From contig OY735202.1 in NCBI GenBank assembly GCA_963457665.1, forward strand, positions 46,091,403-46,155,402: a stretch of DNA of 64,000 nt, in the 5' to 3' direction. Shown in pieces: positions 23,436 to 35,700 of the stretch (positions are counted from its first letter, which is position 1; every line of letters starts with the position of its first letter). The notes under the pieces are model-generated. The model saw only the letters and a program-made list of their open reading frames with translations. It did no database searches and was not told where the DNA came from. The DNA is from Thysanoteuthis rhombus. Taxonomy: Eukaryota; Mollusca; Cephalopoda; Oegopsida; Thysanoteuthidae. The translations under genes were made by a program, and so were the position numbers.

Positions 23436-24584
23436 GGTTAAGAAAGTAATTCTGGGTAGGCCCTACTTTGTATGATAGTTCAACAACCAACTCATACCAG
23501 ACTGTACTTTATAGTCTATACAATACTGATTGAAACTAGTTAGCTTCTGTAAATTTCAGCTGTCAAGTTGAAATATATTTTGAAGGTTTCAAAACCAGAA
23601 TTTGTGTTTTTCTTCCATTAGTCCAATTTGCCTTCACCGTGAAACACTTTGGACCTTTTGACACACTTTGTTTAAACTCAATTTCCCTTTCTACAACAGT
23701 ATTTTGGAAGGTCTTGATACTGGCTAACATTAATCAAGATGATATGCTGTTATGCTATCTAAGAATCTGGGACTTGGACACAAAAGCAGTTACCTGACAA
23801 TAAATGTAAAAAAGTGGACCAACATGCCCCAAACTCCCCTACCAAATACGAGTGATACAAGTTAGTTGTCAAAGCCTATTTAGTACTTCTACACAAAAAA
23901 AAAAAATTAATTTTTGAATAATCCTATTTTGTTTGTTATCTAACTCATTCAGCAATGAAGTAGTTATTGTGTGAAGAGACTGTAGCTAATAACAGCAAAG
24001 TAAAATAAAAATGTTCCTTTTTGTAATAAATTAAAAAGTTAAATGAATAATGAAATCAAATGAGAATTTAAAGCTTATTTAATTCGAATAGAATTGATAT
24101 AAATAGAAGTAAAGGTCTAATAAATAAAGCTTAAGAAAAAAACTCCAAGGCAACACATCATTTCATGTAAATTGTAAATAGATCTGAAAAGGCTATTATT
24201 AACAATCGAATGTCAGAATATAAGTTTTTTTTTTATTGTAAAATTGCTCAAAATTTATGTCTGTTTTATTTTTGAATAGAATGGTATATTGGCTGAATGT
24301 TAATTAAAATCAAAGGTAAATTAGTTTTTAGTTTTACTGTTTAATTTCCAACAAACTGAAATATGAGAGCAGATCTATATAAAAACCATCATTTGATTTT
24401 TTTCAAACTTGAAGTCCTATTTACAGTATAAAAATACCTTTTCAATGAAAGCAAAGGATTTACAAGCTTTTCAAAGCGTAACCTTCGAATGATGAAGAAT
24501 CAATCAACATTTTTTTTCCTAATGTCAAAACGCCAGTTGCCAAATAGGCTAATGCCGAAATAGGTTTATTGCCCAATAGCCCAC

Positions 24585-24720
24585 GCCTAATTGGCTCCAC
24601 CAAATAGTAACCCCAGCTATGAGTAAATAGCTGAGTAGCTGGAGCCTTTTGGCTCTATAAAACAGTCTAACTTAAGCCTGGGTAAAGGAAGAAAGTTGAG
24701 TGTAGGTTAAGTATCATACC
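24585..24720 (+). repeat. SINE-like repeat fragment (family R1, middle part)
   Basis: CCCCAGCTATGAGTAAATAG, CTGGAGCCTTTTGGCTC, ACAGTCTAA and AAGCCTGGGTAAAGG follow the middle of R1 as seen at 37340-37490 and 59280-59400. Confidence 0.6.
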
Positions 24721-25184
24721 TTCACTGGGTTTTCATGTTGAGAATCCTGGTACATGGCAAAAATTACCACATCATCAATGTTGCCTACAGAATACCTCAC
24801 ATCAGCTTTCATCCTTCCCCCACTATATGCAAAGACCGAAGGACAAAGTTCTGGTGCTGTGGTCGAAGCATTGCCAGAAATGGGTGCCCACTGAGCTAGT
24901 TTTTTTGCAGGGCCACCAATATGTTGACTTTAAACTAAGGTTACTTGGCAAAAATAAAAAGTTTTTCACAACAGTACCAAAGGAATTAGTTAACAAAAAC
25001 ATAAATTTTGCCAAGAGGTATCTAAAAGATAAATAGTTCTGTTTTATTGTGCTTGTAAGCATCAAAATCACAAATGAGCATAAACAAGTTAACAGGTTGA
25101 AAATGTGATAAAGGTTCATAAATGTGTGACATAAACGCTTCACTTTGGTTACAAGTATGTATAAGTGATACGTGTGTCATTATC

Positions 25185-25186
<2 letters not shown>

Positions 25187-25220
<34 letters not shown>
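25187..25220. repeat. (TA)n microsatellite
   Basis: About 34 bases of pure TA repeat. Confidence 0.95.
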
Positions 25221-25223
<3 letters not shown>

Positions 25224-26359
25224 AGGGTAAAGTTTTAGCAGCAGTAGGAAGAAAAATAACCTTGTATGGAATAGACTTCTGGCTTTTAAACTTGAAATTG
25301 ATTATAGCAAGTTGGGTTGAAGAAATTGATCTTGCTCTCAGGAACAAAATAAGATATATGAAAAGATTCCTGTACAAAGCATGGATAGGTTTCATCTCAA
25401 TGACAAAGAAGATGAAAGAGCATACTCGATGAAATATGGTGATTAAGTTATATATTCTGTATTGACTCTAAAGAAGGCAATTTACCCACGGGCTATGTTG
25501 GCACAAAATCTAATTCAAACATTTTCTGGACCAGTTACAGAAGAGAGTTATTTTTGTTGTTCACTGATTGGTTAGTCATATTTAATTTTGGATTGGTTAG
25601 AAGAGATGAATGTTGAAATTTTCTTGTGTGGTGATCAACTTTTGGTATAGATTTGTGCTTGGGGTAAGAATAGCATAAAACTGTCCACAACAAAAGATAT
25701 CCAAATTTTTGAAACATGATATGATTATTTGGGTTTTTGGTTTCTAATGATTTTATTTCTCTGTTTTATAAAACAATTATTGGACATCGCTACAAGAAAA
25801 GTAAATATAACATTTATGAATTTAAAAAAAAAATGAATTTTCCAAAGCAGTTTATTTTTTAATTCAGATATTTTTGTGAATATTCTATTATTTATTCCCA
25901 AAGCCCTGGACGTGAAAATTGTTCCACTAAATGCCATAGAAATTGCAAGAATGAAAATCAATCAACCAATCAATCAATGAACACCTGTGTTGTCTGATTC
26001 CTGAGGCAGTCAATTCCCTTCTCTATGAACAGTCAGCAGTCAGCAACCTGACATCGCTCCTGCTCTTGTTCACCTATCAGAGGTCTTCTTTGAGGGATCA
26101 TCGCCAGTTGGTTCTCAGCCAGTCTCACTTCCATTTTACATTACAAATTCACCACAGTTTTTTGGAAAGCTAGCCCGGTAGGTGGAGGCTTTGCCACATG
26201 GCCAACCAATTTCATATGCTGTCCACAGTTTTAATTTGACTTAAGGCATAGATTAGTTTGCTTCCTAATTTTGTTGTTGGTTACAAATTTATTCCACCTG
26301 ATACTGAGTAATTTCTTTAGACATTGCAGCCCTCAAAATGTGACCCAAGAGTACCTGAA

Positions 26360-26385
26360 CACACACACACACACACACACACACA
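26360..26385. repeat. (CA)n microsatellite
   Basis: About 26 bases of pure CA repeat. Confidence 0.95.
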
Positions 26386-26734
26386 AGCAAAGTCAAACAG
26401 CTGGTTGGTCAGACAGGACATTAGTTGGGCTATGGTGTTTTAATATTTCTACCTCTACCTAAAAATGAATCACCATAGCCAAGTTGTTTAATTTTTCTCA
26501 AAATACCCCCTTTCTGTTAGTTCTTCTCTTTCTGTCAACTAAGACTTTACCAACCCACTTCCCCATTCTGACTCTTTTACTCTGATTCAAAGTTACAGAG
26601 AGCAATACATGACTCAGTGAGATCAGAGGCACCGACCAACTGGAGTGGTCAGTTTCAAGAGGACAAGAGTAACAAATCCAGCAGGACAAGAAACAATACA
26701 AATTTTATTTAAAAAAAATAGAAATTCAACCATA

Positions 26735-26748
26735 TACTCTCTCTCTAT

Positions 26749-26790
<42 letters not shown>
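26735..26790. repeat. (CT)n microsatellite
   Basis: CT repeat of about 56 bases with one interruption near 26747-26752. The serine/leucine frame across it is an artefact. Confidence 0.95.
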
Positions 26791-26793
<3 letters not shown>

Positions 26794-26978
26794 CCAACTA
26801 AGCTTTTCCCCAAATGCCTTAAGGTCATAAATACTATGTCATGGCTCTGGCGAAATAAAAATGTCCATTTCACAATAGATTTTTATTGTAAACTGAACAC
26901 CCTTTAAATTTGTTATATAATATATTTAACTTAATCACTGAGAATTGAAGTCATGGTATGTAGATTTATTATCTTACA

Positions 26979-26999
26979 TATATATACATATATATAGGT

Positions 27000-27061
<62 letters not shown>
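26979..27061. repeat. (TA)n microsatellite with TACA interruptions
   Basis: TA repeat ending in about 54 pure bases and beginning with TACATA units. Confidence 0.95.
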
Positions 27062-27063
<2 letters not shown>

Positions 27064-27499
27064 CCAGAGCTCAAGTGGTCTATACATGGCTATTAAATTA
27101 AGAGACAGGGTTTATCTAAGTTGAATAACAGTGCGCACGCGTGAACCACATGATATACATTGACCAATGGCTAAGCATAAACAACCCCTGAAAGTTTTGA
27201 TCTGCACACATCTCCAGTTTGCTGTTACTCATCTCTTCAGGTGGGCATATTTTTCTGACGTGTCATGGAAATTGTCCGCTCAAAAATCAAGCAATACATC
27301 AATCTGAAATTAAACAAAACGGCTAAAGCATCTTTTTGTATGTCTATTGAAGTTTATAGGGAAGGATGTACGCCATATGCATGTGTGTTTGAGTCAAGAG
27401 ATTAATATATGAAAATTATGTTACTTTTTCCTACATTTTGTGTCATCTTTAGTTGCACATTAAAAATAAAATTGAGACAAATACAATAAAAAAAAAACA

Positions 27500-27785
27500 G
27501 GTCTGGTCAGTCACTCAATAGAAACTGCCAGATGACCAAAGTCTTTTGGCAGCATGCCATGTTGCGAGTTATCAATTAAAAAATTTGAAAAAAGGGGTGA
27601 TCAATCAATAAGTTACTTCTCTTGCCTTTTGTTGGGCAGTGATCATTAAAAAGTCCAAATTTCCAAAAACGAGTGTGAATGCTGCCGGACACGAACTAAG
27701 CCAGCCAGCAAGACCAGTTTAAAAACTAAAGAAACATATGTTGACAGTTTTTGTGACAGTTTTAATAGATGGTTTCTAATAATAA
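27500..27785 (+). repeat. Dispersed repeat (family R4), copy 1
   Basis: The ordered blocks TCAGTCACTCAATAGAAAC, GGCAGCATGCCATGTT, GTTATCAATTAAAAAA, GGGGTGATCAAT, TTTTGTTGGGC and GCCAGCCAG are shared with 58645-59065 in the same orientation and with 36870-37110 in the opposite orientation. No protein is recognised. Confidence 0.7.
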
Positions 27786-27887
27786 TGATATTACCTATCC
27801 CAATAAGGGATAATTAAACCATTTAGACTTCTCTAATTACAGACATTAATTTACATTTAATAACAAGATTAGATATACTAGTAAATA

Positions 27888-28898
27888 TTAAGTTGATGCA
27901 AGAGTTCCCAGCATCATATTCTGTACAGTGGTAGGGAAGTCTTAGCAGTGTCTTTGAAATCTACTCAGGTTTTTATTGCTTTTGTATGCATGCTCTTAAA
28001 GAATTGTTTATGGAAAAAATGATACTTTTTGAAAAATTTCCATGAAAATCGTGGCTCACAACAAAATGCACACTTGGTACTGTTTACTCATCATCTTTAA
28101 GCTGAGAAAAAGTGCAGCAGATGTTTGGAAATGGCGGAAGCTCATGGTAAAGATGCAGAATGTGCAAACACGTGTTGGGAGTGGTTTGCACAGTTTTCGA
28201 AGGAAGATTTTGATATCAAGAGCAAAGAATGTCCCTGAAGACTTCAGAACTTGAATATTGATCAATTAGAGGAACTTTTGAAGAAAGATACGGCACAAAC
28301 CACATGTGACCGTTCAGAAAAATAAGAGGTGAATCAATCAACCCACTTGAATGACACATTGGAAGAAAAACTGAACAAAGAAATAAACCAATGATTTTGC
28401 TTCATCACAGCACATCCTCTATTGCAAATATTATGTATCGAATGATCATGGTGCTGGGATGTGAAATTCTTCCACATGCTGCATATTCTCAAGATCTGTC
28501 ACCTTCAGATCATCCCCTGTTTTGCCTGATACCACACATCTTGTCTGTGGTTGTCACAAGTTGAAGACTGGAGAATTCATTGAATTGAAATTAGAATTTT
28601 TTTTTTCCCCATGATAGATTACACAATTTAGCTGAAAGATGGCATAAGGTTATAGATAGCTTAGAAAAATACTTTGATAACTGGATAATGGTGTGATGAA
28701 TTTATATGAATAAAAAAAATGTTAAAAGCAGTCTGGAAACTTTTGCATCAACCTAATATGATGGAAGACACAATTTAGTTGAAAGGTAGCATAAGACCAT
28801 TGGAAGCTGGGAGAAAGACTTTGATGACTGAATAATGATGAGTTTATATGACTGACAGATTTTGTCAAAAACATACTGGAACTTTTGCATCAACTTAA
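27888..28898 (+). mobile_element. mariner-like element, internally deleted, with duplicated 3' end
   Basis: The left inverted repeat TTAAGTTGATGCAAGAGTTC at 27888 pairs with GGAACTTTTGCATCAACTTAA at about 28878-28898. Between them the plus strand reads CANTCWEWFAQFSKEDFDIK, equivalent to the mariner helix-turn-helix region, then LNIDQLEELLKKD, and later ILPHAAYSQDLSPSDHP, which carries the third catalytic aspartate. The central catalytic part is deleted, and stops and frameshifts break the rest. The terminal segment, ending in TTTTGCATCAACCTAA at about 28756, is repeated once more before the true end, so the 3' end is duplicated in tandem. The element is dead. Confidence 0.85.
28056..28525 (+). 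pseudogene. mariner transposase fragments inside the 27.9 kb element
   Basis: Transposase-like residues are in three frames: RKSAAD followed by WEWFAQFSKEDFDIK (28095-28230), an ELLKKD block (about 28250-28290), and LPHAAYSQDLSPSDHP (about 28470-28520). The last contains the YSPDLAPSD-type motif of mariner. The DDE core upstream of it is missing. Confidence 0.8.
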
Positions 28899-29339
28899 AA
28901 CAAGAAAATATGTGGCATGTAAAAATCATGAATATTTGGAGATAGAAAGCTCAGTGAGTAGAGTTTTTGGCATCTCACAGTTTAAATAACTCTGATTTAT
29001 GTAAATACATACATATTTACGATGATTAGATTTATTTGGCACAAGACCACAAAAGTAGAGATAAAACTACACTGCACTAGTAATAGTCTGCAAGACTAGC
29101 TTGTAAAATATTGCTCTACAGTTGGTGCCCAGAATATGTAAACATAGCAATAAAGTAGAAGACTGAAGTAGGTATCAATAAATTGAGAATGAAATGTTAT
29201 CATTAAATGATTTGTGAATAAAGTTTTAGACAAAACCTTGAAATCAGATGGCCAAGATAAACTAGCTGAGCCTAATTTTTCTATTTCTCATAATGAAAAA
29301 TCATTTTGAGTCTGCCTTATTTCATTTAAGATAGATATT

Positions 29340-29395
29340 CAATCTTCTCTTCCCCACCTATGGGTAAATAGCAGGAAAGAGTGGGCTCTTTAGCC
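29340..29395 (+). repeat. Short R1 repeat fragment
   Basis: TTCCCCACCTATGGGTAAAT followed by GGCTCTTTAGCC matches the middle of R1 at 37350-37400. Confidence 0.5.
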
Positions 29396-29869
29396 ATGAT
29401 TGGCAACTATTCTGATTCAAAACCAGGAAAATTTTACTTCCTTTTGGCAGCTTCTGAAGCCAAAATGATGCCAAATGTATTGCTCCAGTTTCTGTCAATT
29501 GAGCATGCCAGGATCTCCATACACTTTGCCTAGGCTTGTGTCCTAGAGAGGTCACCAGGGTTGTTCCATTTTCTATCAAGGCAGGAGGCCTTCTTGTAGA
29601 CTATTACTACTGTGGTGTGTTTGACCCTCACTGGGTTGGCCACACCTGTGCTAAATTAAAGTAATACATTTGATTGGTCATTCAACAGTTTGTTACTACA
29701 CTAAATCTATACTTTTAATAATTACAAATATGCAGATGTCTTCTTTCATGCCAAGGAACGCGACTGATGTAGTAAAATAGAATTCCATCAATGTTCTAAT
29801 GAGATAATAAGACATAATAAAAATGCTAAATTTGAAGGACAATAAGAAAAATGATAACAATTTGTTTGT

Positions 29870-29980
29870 GGTCAACAGAACACAATTCTCCAAACTCATT
29901 GCAATGCAATGCAAATCACTATTATTCATGTATATAAAATGCAATGTGTATCCATGTATTTCATATATTCTATCATTTTT
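29870..29980 (+). repeat. Dispersed repeat (family R8), copy 1
   Basis: CTCCAAACTCATTGCAATG, ATTATTCATGTATATA and AATGTGTATCCATGTATTT follow the same order as 49712-49785. A trace (CAATGTGTATCCATATGTAT) is at 38868-38890. Confidence 0.6.
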
Positions 29981-31028
29981 GTTATAATATAATGCTTGAT
30001 GTCAATTTGTGATCTTCTTTCTTTGGCCAATGATCTTCTAATCTAGTGATAGGATGCAAAGAGTATAACAATTAGCATTAGTTATAGTTAAGAGATTACA
30101 ATTTATTCAGATCTATAATGCAGAATTAAGAGGAAAAAAGGTTGAACAAAAGGAAATTTTTTCTTCAGTAGTTATCTGATCAAACAAGTAACAAGCTCTT
30201 TTATTCACATTTTTCTCTGACCACTTTCTGTAATGCAGTTGCAGTGCCCGAACCTATACACCTTGATGTGTACTCAAGTCACATGACTAGTGTAGGGTAT
30301 TGCTTTCCTCCCGCATGTGTCACTGTCATGTCCTTTGAAAATCCTTTTTACACCTTTTATTTTTTTCAAGCCATGTTACTGAATATATAACACTAAGCTC
30401 AATGAATATCTTTAAAGAAAATACAAAGAAATTTGCATATAAAACCTTATTCTCATCAGAAAAAATCTATTGCCCAGATCCTAGCTTATGCTAAATAACC
30501 TTTACTTTAGTAGCTTCTGCTGAAATTCTCCTTGGGAAATGGCAGCAATTTTATTTTTTTTGTTACTTCCAACTATATAGCAATCAAGATAAGAGCTGGT
30601 ATTGTTGATTGGTTGCTTTTGATATCAATCTATGCATACGATTGGCTGCCCAAGCCAGCATATGAATCATATATAAACTAAAAAATACTTCAAAATGTAT
30701 TCTAATTTTATGTAGAGAAATAGAAAAGAAGAGAAAATTCTTCAATTCAGATTACACCGCACATAAAAAATTGCTACATCGAGTGTAGAATTCAAAATAG
30801 AGTGAAGGACTTTGCCACAAGAGTTTTGTTAAAATGTCATAATGATATTTCTTTTAAAACTATCATTATGCTTTTTGAGTATTTTTTTTTAACACCATGT
30901 GATATGTATCAAATTTACTTTGATTTAATTTTGTCTTGCTTGCTAGCTAGTTCCTCTATCAGTGCCGAGTTGATCAGCTTCAGGCTTGATTGGAATAGGT
31001 ACAGAGTAAAGTGTTCATTATAATTATA

Positions 31029-31031
<3 letters not shown>

Positions 31032-31106
<75 letters not shown>
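31032..31106. repeat. (GA)n microsatellite
   Basis: About 75 uninterrupted bases of GA repeat, the longest pure dinucleotide tract in the window after the TA arrays. Confidence 0.97.
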
Positions 31107-31110
<4 letters not shown>

Positions 31111-31179
31111 TAACCGACAAATGAATTTCAAGATTTTATTATTATTAGACATTGATGTTGCTGATTTGTTCATCACCAG

Positions 31180-31440
31180 AGACACTCCTCCAAGAGACGC
31201 ACTGCTGTCAAGGGAGAAAGCAAAATACAGGAAATAAAAAGACTCCTTGATGATGCATCATCAGATCCTATCAGTGAGGAGTAGTCTGTACTTGATGATA
31301 GTGATGATGACCTTGAAGAAGAATTCCAGGTCTTTAATCCTACACATCAATTTCTTGGGGATGCCTCTGAGGAAGATTGTGTCATTACTGAGTTCAAGTC
31401 AGAGAAAAAAAAGAAAAGAAAATTTAAAACAATGTAAAGG
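31180..31440 (+). pseudogene. Acidic coding-like segment, possibly a transposon N-terminus
   Basis: With one stop ignored, the plus strand reads IQEIKRLLDDASSDPISEE, a TAG, then VLDDSDDDLEEEFQVFNP and a lysine-rich SEKKKKRKFK before a stop. Acidic leaders of this kind are common in transposase-derived proteins such as piggyBac types, but no diagnostic motif follows. The function is unknown and the call tentative. Confidence 0.3.
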
Positions 31441-32458
31441 TGTTGAGGGGCAAAGATGCATCACAGGATTATGAGATCAGCTTTCTCCTGCCTCACCAAA
31501 AGATGAAAGGGAAGTTTGTGATGTGACCAAAATAAAATCTGTGTTTGGTTTATGATCTTCCAATGTAGTATGTATGCTGTCTCAACGTGCCTCGTCTGCT
31601 ATTTCAAGGTACATTGATACAAGGGGCACATTGAGATATCCTACCACACCTTTGAAAATTACTTCAGGTTTTGTGTTTAATAATCATTCATAGATAGATA
31701 TATGACATATGAAACACCATATACTATAGTACCTTTAGGGGATAGAATACACCATCCTCTACTGATTTGGGAGGGTTAAAATTTCATTGATTCATAGAGC
31801 CGCGGTCCACCCTGGTTGTGTGTGAAGAAAAGGTTTCTGTTTTCTGAACTTGGTTGTCTAGCATTAATATGTTTTCATCGTTTTGATTTATTTTCAATTG
31901 AGGACTGAAGATAATCTATTTTTAGTTCAACTCAAAAGTAATGCATCCTGTTATAGTAGCTACTTATTTCAGTGTCACTGTGTCAGCCACTCTCAAGTTG
32001 TCATGAAACTGTCATCTGTTTAAGTCAACTTCGTGGACTCAGTCAGTTACTCATGCTCATATAACTCGGTTGGATTCATGTTAGCTCTAATTTGATAAAA
32101 TAAATCATCAATTACGGCTTGTAATTCGGAAATACACTTATTTGGGTATGAGATGCGAAAATACAGCCAAAACCACTAGCTCTGTAGGAGGGACCGCACT
32201 ATTTAACTTATACCCCCGATATAGAATAAATGTGTAAAGAAAACAATCTGTTTTTCGCATCATAGCTGTCTATACACGTACAATATATTCTACTTCAATT
32301 TAGTAGTTTTTATGACTCTCATCGATCGAATTACCTAAAAATTTGTCCTTGACCTAAGCGACCATACAGTTGAGTTTTACACACACCGGTAGCCAAAACT
32401 TAACTGCAATTGTTTGCAGTACATCATTTTTTCATATGGGTATATTTACTTTCCATTC

Positions 32459-32717
32459 ATGTCTCTAATGATCAGAATCACATCGATAGCTTTTCGGGGG
32501 CTATCATTTCGTTCACAGAGTCAACTATTACTCGACAACAAGCAAAACAATGTGTTTCTATTTGGCTCCCAATTTACAAGGACATTTTTCAAAAAGGCCC
32601 TATCGAGACAAACAGCTGCTCTGTCAGAAAATAACCCCAAAGATTGGATGCTTTCTGCTTTACCGATGAGATATGTATACATCAACACGAGTCAAAATCG
32701 GTGGGAAGATATACCAG
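32459..32717 (+). CDS. Hydrolase-like gene, exon 1
   Basis: It runs from MSLMIRITSIAFRG to NRWEDIP plus one base, with donor CCAG/GTAGGT. It carries the presequence and a linker. The trailing G forms an Asp codon with the first two bases of exon 2, giving EDIP-DGFFFD, and the alternative donor four bases on would run into a stop. No homology was needed to link the exons, only phase. Confidence 0.75.
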
Positions 32718-35700
32718 GTAGGTAAGGTAGTTAAAGAAAGAAAAACACGAGGAAAAGAATTACCACTACCTCAACAACGTGTCGTAAAAACGCGTGTCCA
32801 TAACCTTCAAAAGTTTCTTCCTAATTTATTGCTCGTGAAAATTAAAGAGGATTGAGTGTTTTTCAAGAGAGGAAAATATTTTTGCAAAAGTTATAACATA
32901 ACCTTGAAAAGTTGTTGGTCGTATAATGTCAGATTTATTTTTAAACCTTTTAAAAATACCAAAACATTAGCATTAGTTTACATCACGTGACGAAGCGGAG
33001 ACACATGAAAAAAAATAATCTGTTTACTATTTTGTTATTTTGTCAAGTTGATAACAACTGGTTACATTTTAATTTTTGCATTTAATTTCTTCTCACAAGT
33101 ACTTCCAGGCTTGGAGGACATTCGTTTTTTTGTGAGACGTAGTTCTCATAGATTTTTTTTTTTTACCCCATTCAATTTTAGGTGCTTTCAATTTTAGGTT
33201 CCTTCGTTTGAACCATCCGGAAATTTGTTAGTTAAAAAAAAAAAAAATCAAATTTTTTTTTTTTATCAGGGTTGGGGTGTTTGTATTTACAATCTAACCA
33301 CAATACTAAACTAGGTACGCATTTTCTGACATTTCAGGGAAGCACGGACAAAAGTACTGCTCACATTAACTATTTTACTTTTCATTTTTAATATGAGAGT
33401 ACGGCTTACAAAATAATTGTTTTATCTTGAATTTTCAACGTGGGGTGTGTGTGCGTGTCTGCTAAGGAATATGTAAATATTCTCAAATTCATTAAACCAT
33501 ACATCCGTGAAAATGGCGGAAAGTAAGTGCCCGAATTAGCATTATTGCGTTACACTACCATATTAAGTGAAAATCCCCTAAACCGAACTTTTTTTTTACC
33601 AGGAAGTATAGTAATAGCTCTGTGTGTGTATCTGTTTGTATGTAAGTTGTTTATTTCCTACAGATGCCAGTGGTCGGTGTATAAGTGTAGGTATAAGCCA
33701 TAATTTAGAATGCTGATTTTCAAGGCAGGCAGGTCCTCCTTGCTTTGAAGATTAGCTCTACATAATCTTCCTATCTGCATATAAACTTGTGCCATATGCA
33801 ACTAAGCATATCAAATTTGAAGATCTTAGATGAATAAAAGAAGAATGGAGTAGCATTGTTATAACTGGCACGGAATCTGTGTCCTGAGTTCGAGTTTCAT
33901 CCAAGATCACTTACGTTCACTTTGCACTAATGTCCTTGGGAAAGGTGAAAAAAAGGTTCTATAAAATGGTTTTCAAGACCATAAACCAAGCATAGTTTCT
34001 CTTTTTGACATAGTTGGCATCACAAACAACCTCCTGGCTGGTATGATTTACACTTTTTTTACCGTGAGCTGCTGTTGAAAACCTTGCCAGTTTCATTTCA
34101 TTGGTGTTGAGATCCATCTGCCGTATGCTCATCTATTAAAATTGTGTGTGTCTTTCTCTCTATTTCAACGCATACCCTTAATGAATAACTACCACTTAGG
34201 CCGATATACCTGGGCATTAGCATTGCTGGAGCTAACCTCATTCTCTCATTTTCATTGTAAAGTGAATGAACTAACAATGTCGTTCTACCCAACAGTCAGG
34301 TACATATATTCTATTCACGTGAGCACTTTACCTTTAGAGAGCATATCTAACTTTTCTATAGTAACTCACTAGATATAGCTTATTTCACTTTGAGTATATC
34401 ATCCCAAATCTCTAGATGTCTACATATTCTTGGTTTCAGCTGAAACATACATACCATCCTAAATGTGTTATTTGACAATTATTAAATGTATGCTTTAATG
34501 TTTGTCCAAAAACTCTGCATTTATTTTCTTTCCTTGTTTCATGAACTTCTTCGGTTTTGACCATTTTTATTCTTCATTTATTCAAAATGGGTGCTTGGAA
34601 CACGTGCTCCAAACAAAGTCAAGATGGCAACGACATGAAGTTTACATCTGAATCCATCCTGATAGACTTCTCCTTCAAACTCTCCATAACATCATATGCT
34701 TGGCACCAACTTCGCCATGCACTGACTCCATCTTCCAGTTCTACTACTACTACTATTATTATTATTATTCCACACACTATGGGACTTTATTACCGATAGT
34801 AGTATCGATTTGAATGTTCAGCTGTTCCTTCCATGATGGGAGTGTTCTTATTTGTTGATGGGGCCTAGTCAATCTGTGATGGCAGAACTTAGAAAATCTG
34901 CCTCAGAAAACACATTTTCATCTATAGGATAAATCCTGGTTTTTCTGAATGTCGAAAGAATGCTGGAAGGTGTCATTGCCTTTTCATGGGCTATACCAAC
35001 ACAATGGACAATCTTATATATTGTGATAGGCTTTCCAGAATTCTGAAGCATTCAGGTGTGCATGGCCTGGTTGTGATATATCTTGAAGGGTTTAAAAACT
35101 GACATATTGAGAAATTGCATCTTGTTACTGCTGTGTGGTAGTAGGGTCAAAATTGTCACACCGCTTTGATTGGCTATGTCAATAGCATGAATTGAAATGT
35201 GGCTTTCATGGCTGTCAAGAATGAGCAATGAAGCATTCTTTTTTGAGCTCTGTGTGTGTGATGAATAAAATGATTCATGACATCAATAAACAGATATGAA
35301 TTCATCCACCCTTACTCTCTGCCTCATCGTGTCTGACATCTTTATACAAATATCATTGTTGCATATCTTAATGCTTACCAACAACAAATTGCAAATCAAG
35401 GTTTTCTACCAAAGTCCCGTGATTAACTATAAATGGGGTTCAACACTTTAAGAGGAGAATTTTACTTTGGAGTAAAATAAATGACCAAACTATGGTAAAC
35501 TTGCCTCTTACCACATCAGTTTTTCAGTCACATTGGTGAAAAAAAGGCTGTATAATTGTATATATCCATAAAAGATGGCAGCACTCTCCAGAAAATGGGA
35601 TGTCTCCCTGTGCCCCGTGTCACATTCTGCTCCAGTCTTCCCTAACAAATTTTGAGATCTTGATCTTTTAAAAAATTTTCCTTCATTCATTTTGAATTTT

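Noticed and set aside
34557-34799. Open frame ending in the CTA/TTA triplet tract
   Set aside because: The Ser/Thr/Ile run comes from the triplet repeat and the rest matches no family.
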